This document shows positions 1 to 6,478 of a DNA stretch of 15,093 bases, piece by piece. The DNA lies in the NCBI GenBank assembly GCA_036833635.1, contig DAITPJ010000052.1:1-15093 (forward strand). Direction: 5' to 3'. The DNA is from Terrimesophilobacter sp036833635. GTDB lineage: Bacteria; Actinomycetota; Actinomycetes; Actinomycetales; Microbacteriaceae. How positions within the stretch are numbered: position 1 is the first letter of the stretch; each line of letters begins with the position of its first letter. A program made the position numbers and the translations under genes. The notes beneath the pieces were generated by a model. The model was not told where the DNA came from. It ran no database searches and saw only the letters and a program-made list of their open reading frames with translations.

Positions 1-557
1 AGGCAGTGCTCGCAGATGCGCGGCAGGTAGAACATGAAGGTGTTCTCGAACTCCATCTTCACGTGCTCGCTCATGTGGGCGAGAATCGGGTCCTCCTGCG
101 CCGTCTCCTGCGAGCCGCCGAGGTCGTCATCCCAGTTGCCCGACCAGCGGATATCCATGTCCTTGCCGGTCAGGAGCGATTTCGGCCGTGCGACAGGGCC
201 GTTCTTCGTCTGCGGCGCGCTCGTGAGCATGTCGTAGTCGTAGGTCCACGGCTCGTAGTAGTCGTCGATCGTCGGCAGATCGTTGTTCGCGAAGATGGTC
301 GCGAGCTTCTTGAGACGGCCCCCCGACTTGAGCTTGAGGCGACCCCGCTTGTTGCGCACCCAACCGCCGTTCCACTTCTCCTGGTCCTCGTACTGGCGCG
401 GGTAGCCGAGTCCTGGACGCGTCTCGACGTTGTTGAACCACACGTACTCCATGCCGTCGCGGTTCGTCCACACCTGCTTGCAGGTCACGGAGCAGGTGTG
501 GCATCCGATGCACTTGTCGAGGTTCATCACCATCGACATCTGGGCCATGACGCGCAT
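1..557 (-). CDS. narH: Respiratory nitrate reductase beta subunit NarH (N-terminal part, runs off left edge)
   Basis: NarH is the iron-sulfur electron-transfer subunit of the membrane-bound NarGHI nitrate reductase; it carries electrons from the haem b subunit NarI to NarG on the cytoplasmic face. About 185 residues are visible. The start MRVMAQMSMVMNLDKC and the ferredoxin-type cluster motif C16-x2-C19-x2-C22-x3-C26 (KCIGCHTCSVTC) are typical of the family, as is VWFNNVETRPGLGYPR that follows. A further Cys pair (ICEHC) comes at the window edge and would belong to the next cluster. The ATG at 557 overlaps the narG stop by one base (TGATG), so translation is probably coupled. The rest of narH and presumably narJ and narI lie to the left, outside the window. 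Identification is near certain. Confidence 0.97.
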   Translation of the reverse strand, partial: MRVMAQMSMVMNLDKCIGCHTCSVTCKQVWTNRDGMEYVWFNNVETRPGLGYPRQYEDQEKWNGGWVRNKRGRLKLKSGGRLKKLATIFANNDLPTIDDYYEPWTYDYDMLTSAPQTKNGPVARPKSLLTGKDMDIRWSGNWDDDLGGSQETAQEDPILAHMSEHVKMEFENTFMFYLPRICEHC

Positions 558-3500
558 CAGTACTCCACTTCCTGGCTGCGACGACGGATCACGGTGACCT
601 CGTCGCGCTGGTTTCCGGTCGGACCGAGATAGTTGAAGGCGAACGACAACTGGGCGTAGCCGCCGATGAGGTGGCTCGGCTTCAGCAGGATGCGGGTGAG
701 CGAGTTGTTCGTCCCACCGCGCATTCCGGATGTCTCGGCAATGGGCACGTTGATCGTCCTGTCCTTCGCGTGGTACATGTACACCGTCCCCTCCGGCATC
801 CGGTGCGAGACGATCGCACGGGCCACCACGACTCCGTTGCGGTTGTAGGACTCGATCCACTCGTTGTCGCGGACACCGATCTTGTCGGCATCCTGCGGCG
901 ACATCCAGATGGTCGGGCCCCCGCGGGAGAGCGTGAGCATCATGAGATTGTCCTGGTACTCGGAGTGGATCGACCACTTCGAGTGGGGGGTCAGGTAGCG
1001 CACCGCGACCTCGGCACGCCCTTGCGAGCCCGGAGCCCCGGTCGGCGAGGTCGACCCGATGATCGAGTCGTTGAACAGGCGATGCATGTCGAGCGGCGGC
1101 CGGTAGACCGGCAACGCTTCGCCCAGTTCGAGCATCCAGTCGTGGTCGAGGTAGAAATGCTGTCGGCCCGTCAGGGTATGCCAGGGCTTGAGGTGCTCGA
1201 CGTTGATCGTGAAGGCGCTGTACCGGCGGCCGCCGTGCTCGCTGCCGGACCACTCCGGCGAGGTGAGCACCGGAACCGGGGAGCCCGATACATCCTTGAA
1301 CGTGAACCGTCTGCCCTCGTTGTCGCTCGCGAGGTGCGCGAGCTTCTGACCGGTCTTCTGCTCCATCTGGCGAAAGCCCTGCGTTCCGAGCCGGCCGTTC
1401 GTCGTGCCGGAGAGGGCGAGCACCATGTCGCAGGCCTTGATGTCGGTGTCGAGCTTCGGCCGGCCCTTCGTCGGTCCGCTCGCGACGAGCCCGTTGCGCC
1501 TGCCGAGGTCGTCGACCTCGATGGTGGGGTCGAATTTCACGCCCTTTGTCATCATGCCGAGCTTCGCGGTGAGGGGGCCGAGGGAAGCCATCCGTGCGGC
1601 GAAGCCCGGGTAGTCGCGCTCGACGACCGTGAGCTTCGGCATCGTGACGCCGGGGATGAGCTCCGGGCTGTCCACGACGACTCCGTGCGGGGTCGACATC
1701 GCGTCTGCAGTGTCGTGGAGCAGTGGTGAGGCTACGAGGTCCTTGCGCACCCCCAGGTGGCCCACCGAGAACTCCGAGATCTTCTTCGCGAGCAGATGGA
1801 AGATGTCGAAGTCGGTCTTCGCCTGCCACGGGGGCGTGATCGCCGGATTGAAGGTGTGGATGAACGGGTGCATGTCCGTCGTCGAGAGGTCGTGCTTCTC
1901 GTACCAGGTGGCCGGGGGGAGCAGCACATCGCTGAAGGTGGTCGTCGACGTGTTGCGGAAGTCGCTCGTGACCATGAGGTCGAGCTTCCCGATGGGCGCC
2001 TCCTCGTGCCAGTCGATCGTCGCCGGCCTTCGGCCGGGCACGGACTCGGCGCCGCGGATCGCCGCGTCGGTGCCGAGCAGGTGCTTGAGGAAGTACTCAT
2101 TGCCCTTGCCGGAGGAGCCGATGATGTTGGCACGCCAGACGTTGAGCACGCGCGGGAAGTTCTCAGGTGAATCCGGATCCTCGCAGGCATACCGCAGGTC
2201 GCCGGAGGCGAGCTGGTCGACGACGTAGTCGGCCGGCTCGACTCCCGCCTTCTCGGCCTGGTCGACGATGTCGAGCGGATTGCGGTTGAAGGTCGGATAG
2301 CTCGGCATCCAGCCGCGCTTGGCCGACTCGACGAGGGTGTCCGCGGTCGTCTTGCCGGCGAAGTGACCGGTGCCCAATGCGCTCGAGAGAGTGTCAGCGG
2401 CGAGGCCGTCGTAGCGCCACTGGTCGGTCGCGAGGTACCAGTACGCGGTGCTGATCATCTGGCGCGGCGGGCGCACCCAGTCGAGCCCGAAGGCGTACTG
2501 CGCCCATCCGGTGAGTGGCCGCACCTTCTCCTGGCCGACGTAGTGGGCCCAGCCACCGCCGTTCACGCCCTGGCAGCCGGTCATCGTGGTGAGGGCGAGG
2601 AAGGAGCGGTAGATCGTGTCGGAGTGGAACCAATGATTTGTGCCAGCCCCCATGAGGATCATCGAGCGGCCGTCGGAGTCCTCCGCGTTCTGCGCGAATT
2701 CGCGGCCGATGCGCTCGGCCGCCTGTGCTGGGACCGAGGTGAGCACCTCCTGCCACGCGGGAGTGCCGGGCGATGAGGCGTCGTCGTACCCGGTGGGCCA
2801 TTCGCCGGGCAGGCCATCCCTGCCCACTCCGTACTGGGCCAGTAACAGGTCGAAGACCGTCGTCACGGTGCGGCCTGCCACGGTGCGCACGGGCACGCCC
2901 CGCCGGATTGTGCCGGCGCCGCCCGCGTGCTCGTGGCCTTCTGTCGGCTCGAGATCGAAGCGGGGAAGATCAACGGCGACCGATGCGGCGTCGTAGTCGG
3001 ATGCGTCGGCGATCGACAGGAGGGGATCGACCGTGCCGAGGTCGAGGTTCCAGAGTCCGGCTTCGGTCTCCGAGAACCGGTGACCGATCGAGCCGTTCGG
3101 CACGACGGGCATGCCCTTCTGGTCGAGCAGCACCGGCTTGAACGCGGCGTTCGGCACGTCCGCAGCCTTGCCGGGCAGCGCATCCGCCATGAGGAACTTG
3201 CCCGGCACCCATGCGTCGTCGCGCTGGGTGAGCTCGATGAGATAACTCGAGTCACTGAACTTCTTGAGGTACTCAACGAACCGCGGGGTGCGCCGGTCGA
3301 CCAGGAACTCCTTGAGCACGACATGGCCCATCGCGATGGCGAGTGCACCGTCGGTACCGGGGTGCGGGGCGAGCCACTCGTCGGCGAACTTCGTGTTGTC
3401 GGCGTAGTCGGGCGAGACGACGATGACTTTCTGGCCGCGGTAGCGGGCCTCGACCATGAAGTGCGCGTCGGGTGTGCGCGTGACGGGCACGTTCGAGCCC

Positions 3501-4309
3501 CACATCACGAGGTACGACGAGTTCCACCAGTCGGCCGACTCCGGCACGTCGGTCTGGTCGCCGAAGACCTGGGGCGACGCGACCGGGAGGTCGGCGTACC
3601 AGTCGTAGAAGGAGAGCATCGTGCCGCCGAGCATCGTCACGAACCGGGAGCCGACGCCGTGCGAGACGATCGACATCGCCGGGATCGGCGAGAAGCCCGC
3701 GATGCGGTCTGGCCCGTACTTCTTGATCGTGTGGACGTGGGCGGCAGCGACGATCTCGGATGCCTCGTCCCAGCTCGCGCGAACAAGCCCGCCCTTGCCG
3801 CGCGCCTGCTTGTAGGCTCTCGCGGTCTCCGGGTTTCCCGTGACCTCGGCCCAGGCGAGCACGGGGTCGCCCGTCTTCGCCTTCGCTGCGCGGTACGCCT
3901 CGAGGAGGACTCCGCGCACGTAGGGGTATCGCACCCTGGTCGGCGAGTAGGTGTACCAGCTGAAGGCTGCACCGCGGGGGCATCCGCGAGGCTCGTACTC
4001 GGGCGAGTCGGGACCGACGAGGGGGTAGTCCGTCTGCTGGGTCTCCCATGTGATGATGCCGTCCTTGACGTACACCTTCCAGGAGCACGAGCCGGTGCAG
4101 TTCACCCCGTGCGTCGAGCGGACCTCCTTGTCATGCGACCAGCGGTCCCTGTAGAACGCGTCGGCCTCGCGCCCGCCCTCCAGGAACACCGAGCGCAGGT
4201 CCTCCGAGACCTTCCCTGGGCGCAGGAATCGCCCCAGCGTCAGGAGCGAATCGGCCAGGAGGCCATCCGTTCCCGCGCGGACTGGCTTGGCTTCCTGGCG
4301 ATTGCTCAC
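557..4309 (-). CDS. narG: Respiratory nitrate reductase alpha subunit NarG
   Basis: NarG is the catalytic subunit that reduces nitrate to nitrite with quinol-derived electrons, using a molybdenum bis-guanine-dinucleotide cofactor. The 1250-residue product has the usual family length. Visible landmarks are the N-terminal FS0 cluster ligands H67, C71, C75 and C110 (HGVNCTGSC, then PRGCPRGA) and the SFYDWYADLP segment, where D236 matches the Asp that ligates molybdenum in E. coli NarG. No Tat signal is present, as expected for a cytoplasm-facing enzyme. The start is GTG at 4309, preceded by AGGAGC about five bases upstream; MSNRQEAKPV follows. It lies 113 bases downstream of a regulator gene on the same strand and overlaps narH by one base. 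A candidate operator at 4402-4415 sits about 95 bases upstream of the start. The protein needs the cofactor genes found elsewhere in this window. Confidence 0.98.
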   Translation of the reverse strand: MSNRQEAKPVRAGTDGLLADSLLTLGRFLRPGKVSEDLRSVFLEGGREADAFYRDRWSHDKEVRSTHGVNCTGSCSWKVYVKDGIITWETQQTDYPLVGPDSPEYEPRGCPRGAAFSWYTYSPTRVRYPYVRGVLLEAYRAAKAKTGDPVLAWAEVTGNPETARAYKQARGKGGLVRASWDEASEIVAAAHVHTIKKYGPDRIAGFSPIPAMSIVSHGVGSRFVTMLGGTMLSFYDWYADLPVASPQVFGDQTDVPESADWWNSSYLVMWGSNVPVTRTPDAHFMVEARYRGQKVIVVSPDYADNTKFADEWLAPHPGTDGALAIAMGHVVLKEFLVDRRTPRFVEYLKKFSDSSYLIELTQRDDAWVPGKFLMADALPGKAADVPNAAFKPVLLDQKGMPVVPNGSIGHRFSETEAGLWNLDLGTVDPLLSIADASDYDAASVAVDLPRFDLEPTEGHEHAGGAGTIRRGVPVRTVAGRTVTTVFDLLLAQYGVGRDGLPGEWPTGYDDASSPGTPAWQEVLTSVPAQAAERIGREFAQNAEDSDGRSMILMGAGTNHWFHSDTIYRSFLALTTMTGCQGVNGGGWAHYVGQEKVRPLTGWAQYAFGLDWVRPPRQMISTAYWYLATDQWRYDGLAADTLSSALGTGHFAGKTTADTLVESAKRGWMPSYPTFNRNPLDIVDQAEKAGVEPADYVVDQLASGDLRYACEDPDSPENFPRVLNVWRANIIGSSGKGNEYFLKHLLGTDAAIRGAESVPGRRPATIDWHEEAPIGKLDLMVTSDFRNTSTTTFSDVLLPPATWYEKHDLSTTDMHPFIHTFNPAITPPWQAKTDFDIFHLLAKKISEFSVGHLGVRKDLVASPLLHDTADAMSTPHGVVVDSPELIPGVTMPKLTVVERDYPGFAARMASLGPLTAKLGMMTKGVKFDPTIEVDDLGRRNGLVASGPTKGRPKLDTDIKACDMVLALSGTTNGRLGTQGFRQMEQKTGQKLAHLASDNEGRRFTFKDVSGSPVPVLTSPEWSGSEHGGRRYSAFTINVEHLKPWHTLTGRQHFYLDHDWMLELGEALPVYRPPLDMHRLFNDSIIGSTSPTGAPGSQGRAEVAVRYLTPHSKWSIHSEYQDNLMMLTLSRGGPTIWMSPQDADKIGVRDNEWIESYNRNGVVVARAIVSHRMPEGTVYMYHAKDRTINVPIAETSGMRGGTNNSLTRILLKPSHLIGGYAQLSFAFNYLGPTGNQRDEVTVIRRRSQEVEY

Positions 4310-4401
4310 GGCGGCTCCTGACGTGCTGGGGGCGCCCCGCGGTCGCGCAAGCGTCCTGATCCGAGACTGCTGGGCGCCACGTCCTCGTGCAAGTGCAAAA
4401 G

Positions 4402-4415
4402 TCCGTGATAAATCA
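4402..4415 (-). promoter_or_regulatory. Candidate operator C upstream of narG
   Basis: On the minus strand this reads TGATTTATCACGGA. It matches the two words at 5067-5080 and 5090-5103 (GGAATAAACACGGC and GGATTAAACACGGC): GA-W-T-W-A-W-CACGG is shared by all three, with only A/T changes inside. It lies between the regulator stop and the narG start, where a nar operon promoter must be. I infer that the product of the neighbouring regulator binds here. It also contains TGAT-AA-ATCA, but the two-base centre does not fit an FNR box. Confidence 0.45.
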
Positions 4416-4422
4416 TCGGGCG

Positions 4423-5046
4423 CTAGCGGGTAGTGCTCGCGCCGATGTCGAGGTCGATCGTGCAGGCATGCGGGCTGGAGTGCGTGTGCAGCGCCCGGGC
4501 ACGGAGGGGCCCGTCAGCGAGCCTGATGGCATCCTTCACGAGCGCGAAGTGGACCTGGCAGACCTGGGGGTTGCCCTCGACGATGCTCGAGAACGGGCAC
4601 TCGTGCATGGTCATGCGCCCGGCATCCGCGTTGATGTCGGCGTCGAAACCGGCCTGGTCCATGTGGTCGTCGAGAATCTCGAGCTGATGGTCGAGGGCGA
4701 CGCGCACCTCTCCCACCTCGCGAGGCGGGAGGAGTTGCCGGAGCTGCTCGGTGCGGGCGTCGGCGGCGTGCCGTCGAGCCCTGCGCGCAGGGTCATCGGC
4801 TTCCGTCGCACAGCGGTAGAGGATCTTCGGCCGCCCTTTGCTCGTGCGGGGGATCGTCTCCGATTGCACGAGTCCCACCTCGATCAGGCGGTGGAGGTGC
4901 TCTCTCGCGGTGTTGTGGTGAAGCCCCGTCGCGTCCGCCAGTTCGGCAACCGTGAGCGACCCTTTGACCTGCAGTTCGCGCAGGAGATTGATCCGGCTGA
5001 GCGATGCCAGCGTCTTGAAGTAACTTCTCGGCCGACGGGGGACCAT
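4423..5046 (-). CDS. Winged-helix regulator with Cys-rich C-terminus (COG2345/SufR-like; possible ArnR counterpart)
   Basis: This is a predicted DNA-binding regulator of 207 residues. A winged helix-turn-helix of ArsR/DeoR style covers roughly residues 10-75 (SLTVAELADATGLHHNTARE, then GRPKILYR in the wing). The C-terminal half holds HECPF (C150), VC (C163) and HAC (C195), spaced C-x12-C-x31-C. That pattern resembles actinobacterial COG2345 regulators, and the C-x12-C step equals the first step of SufR; an Fe-S cluster is plausible but unproven. C79 is a further Cys in the wing. I chose ATG at 5046; an in-frame TTG at 5058 would add four residues, and neither has a strong ribosome-binding site. 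The gene sits directly upstream of narGH and divergent from moaA. In Corynebacterium the Fe-S protein ArnR represses nar genes in a similar setting, so a nitrate, oxygen or nitric oxide role is inferred. Confidence 0.82.
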   Translation of the reverse strand: MVPRRPRSYFKTLASLSRINLLRELQVKGSLTVAELADATGLHHNTAREHLHRLIEVGLVQSETIPRTSKGRPKILYRCATEADDPARRARRHAADARTEQLRQLLPPREVGEVRVALDHQLEILDDHMDQAGFDADINADAGRMTMHECPFSSIVEGNPQVCQVHFALVKDAIRLADGPLRARALHTHSSPHACTIDLDIGASTTR

Positions 5047-5066
5047 GGCTCTATTCAACCGCTCAC

Positions 5067-5080
5067 GCCGTGTTTATTCC
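5067..5080 (-). promoter_or_regulatory. Candidate operator A upstream of the regulator gene
   Basis: The plus strand reads GCCGTGTTTATTCC; the minus strand GGAATAAACACGGC. It is 21 bases upstream of the regulator ATG and differs from operator B by one base. The AT-rich core (AATAAAC) could overlap the -10 region of the regulator promoter, which would suit autorepression. That reading is inference; the repeat itself is direct. Confidence 0.5.
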
Positions 5081-5089
5081 AGAGCCCCC

Positions 5090-5103
5090 GCCGTGTTTAA
5101 TCC
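5090..5103 (-). promoter_or_regulatory. Candidate operator B, direct repeat of operator A
   Basis: The plus strand reads GCCGTGTTTAATCC, 13 of 14 bases identical to operator A and in the same orientation, 23 bp apart start to start, or roughly two helical turns. It sits in the 111-base gap between the divergent regulator and moaA genes, so a bound protein could influence both. AT-rich words like this stand out in such GC-rich surroundings. Confidence 0.5.
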
Positions 5104-5141
5104 CCCCGTCGAGAGCACCGCGACGCATCGCACTCGGCCCC

Positions 5142-5158
5142 TGATACGCTCGAAAACA
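5142..5158 (+). promoter_or_regulatory. Candidate extended -10 promoter giving a leaderless moaA transcript
   Basis: The stretch TGATACGCT contains TACGCT (5145-5150), a TANNNT-type -10 with a TG two bases ahead. Transcription would start about seven bases later, at or next to the ATG at 5158. No Shine-Dalgarno-like word lies in front of that ATG (CGCTCGAAAAC), which agrees with a leaderless mRNA, common in actinobacteria. The -35 region is not recognisable. Confidence 0.4.
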
Positions 5159-6216
5159 TGGCCCCGCTTCGAACTGAGATGCAGGCCGAGGCCGTGCGTG
5201 ACACCCGGGGACGGCCGCTGCACGACATCCGGTTCTCCGTGACCGATCGGTGCAACTTCCGGTGCGTCTACTGCATGCCGAAGGAGATCTTCGGGCGGGA
5301 CTACGCGTTCCTGCCGCGCGAGGAGTTGTTGACCTTCGAGGAGATCACCCGTCTGGCGCGGATCGCGGCGCTGCATGGCGTGGAGAAGATCCGCCTGACC
5401 GGTGGAGAGCCACTCCTGCGCAAGGGCCTGCCGGGACTGGTGGCGATGCTCGCGGAGCTTCGGACGCCGTCGGGCGCGCCGCTCGACATTGCGCTCACGA
5501 CCAACGGCTCCGCGCTCGCGCACCTGGCCAGCGAGCTCAAGGATGCCGGCCTTCGCCGCGTCACGGTCTCGCTCGACTCGCTCGACGACGCGACCTTCCA
5601 GGCCATGAACGACGTCAGGTTCCCTGTGCAGAAGGTCCTCCACGGGCTGGAGGTCGCCCACGAGGTCGGACTCGGTCCGATCAAGATCAACATGGTCGTC
5701 AAGAAGGGCCAGAACGACCAGGACATCGTCGCGATGGCGCGGCACTTCAAGGGAACGCCGTACATCCTGCGCTTCATCGAGTTCATGGATGTCGGCACGA
5801 CGAACGGCTGGCAGCTCGGCGAGGTCGTGCCTTCGGCCGAGGTCGTCCGGCGCATCGATGAGGTCTTCCCGCTCGAGGAGGTCGCGCCGAACTACACGGG
5901 AGAGACGTCGAAGCGGTGGCGGTACCGGGACGGCAGCGGTGAGATCGGGGTGATCTCGAGCGTCACGCAATCGTTCTGCCACTCATGCTCGCGCGCCCGC
6001 ATCTCCGTCGACGGGAAGCTCTACACCTGCCTGTTCGCGAGCTCGGGCCATGACCTGAGGGCGCTGTTGCGCAGCGGCGCCACCGACGAGGAGCTCTCCG
6101 ACGTCATGGTGCAGATCTGGCGCGAGCGCACCGACCGTTACTCAGAGCTGCGCTCCCAGAACACCATACGCAGCGCCGGCGCGAGGCGCATCGAGATGTC
6201 CTACATTGGCGGTTGA
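5158..6216 (+). CDS. moaA: GTP 3',8-cyclase MoaA (molybdenum cofactor, first step)
   Basis: MoaA is a radical-SAM enzyme that, with MoaC, turns GTP into cyclic pyranopterin monophosphate. The 352-residue product has the radical-SAM cluster C32-x3-C36-x2-C39 (CNFRCVYC), the SAM-binding GGEP motif in RLTGGEPLLR, and the second, substrate-binding cluster C274-x2-C277-x13-C291 (CHSC...YTC). It ends in the conserved Gly-Gly tail (SYIGG). All catalytic landmarks are present. The ATG at 5158 is the first good start and may also be the transcription start. moaD follows 16 bases after the stop. moaC is not in this window and must be encoded elsewhere. Divergent placement from the nar regulator suggests that cofactor supply and nitrate reductase are controlled together; this is inference. 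Confidence 0.97.
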   Translation: MAPLRTEMQAEAVRDTRGRPLHDIRFSVTDRCNFRCVYCMPKEIFGRDYAFLPREELLTFEEITRLARIAALHGVEKIRLTGGEPLLRKGLPGLVAMLAELRTPSGAPLDIALTTNGSALAHLASELKDAGLRRVTVSLDSLDDATFQAMNDVRFPVQKVLHGLEVAHEVGLGPIKINMVVKKGQNDQDIVAMARHFKGTPYILRFIEFMDVGTTNGWQLGEVVPSAEVVRRIDEVFPLEEVAPNYTGETSKRWRYRDGSGEIGVISSVTQSFCHSCSRARISVDGKLYTCLFASSGHDLRALLRSGATDEELSDVMVQIWRERTDRYSELRSQNTIRSAGARRIEMSYIGG

Positions 6217-6232
6217 CGAGGTGGAGACCGGA

Positions 6233-6478
6233 ATGGCGGTCACGGTGCGCTACTTCGCCGCGGCATCCGAGGCCGCGAGCCGTGAGGATGAGGTCGTCGA
6301 GGTGCCGGAAGGTGCGACGCTCGGCGACCTCAAGACCCTGCTCACCGAGCGGTATGGCGACCTCATGCGCAGGGTCGTGAAGTCCGGCTCATTCCTCATG
6401 GACGGTGTCGTGCGAAAGGACGACGCGCACCCGCTGGGTGCTCGCGTCGATGTGCTCCCGCCCTTCGCCGGCGGATGA
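6233..6478 (+). CDS. moaD: Molybdopterin synthase sulfur-carrier subunit MoaD
   Basis: MoaD is a ubiquitin-like sulfur carrier: its C-terminal glycine is adenylated and thiocarboxylated by MoeB/MoeZ and then donates sulfur within the MoaD-MoaE synthase. The 81-residue protein has the beta-grasp pattern (MAVTVRYFAAASEA at the start, LPPFAGG at the end), and the diglycine is exactly C-terminal. I place the start at ATG 6233 because GAGGTGGAG lies just upstream; an in-frame TTG at 6206 inside moaA would add nine residues without family support. The stop overlaps the ATG of the next gene (ATGA). Its partners moaE and moeZ are 6-7 kb away on the opposite strand, so the synthase subunits are made from different transcripts. 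Confidence 0.95.
   Translation: MAVTVRYFAAASEAASREDEVVEVPEGATLGDLKTLLTERYGDLMRRVVKSGSFLMDGVVRKDDAHPLGARVDVLPPFAGG

Noticed and set aside
557..4309. Twin-arginine export signal on NarG
   Set aside because: No RR-x-FLK with hydrophobic stretch at the N-terminus; this is the cytoplasmic type.
2927..4321. 464-codon open frame on the plus strand
   Set aside because: Antisense to narG in a GC-rich gene; Arg/Val/Asp-rich composition with no domain, typical of a third-position shadow.
4404..4416. TGAT-AA-ATCA as an FNR box for narG
   Set aside because: The centre is two bases, whereas FNR sites need four; the match to the other two operator words explains it better.
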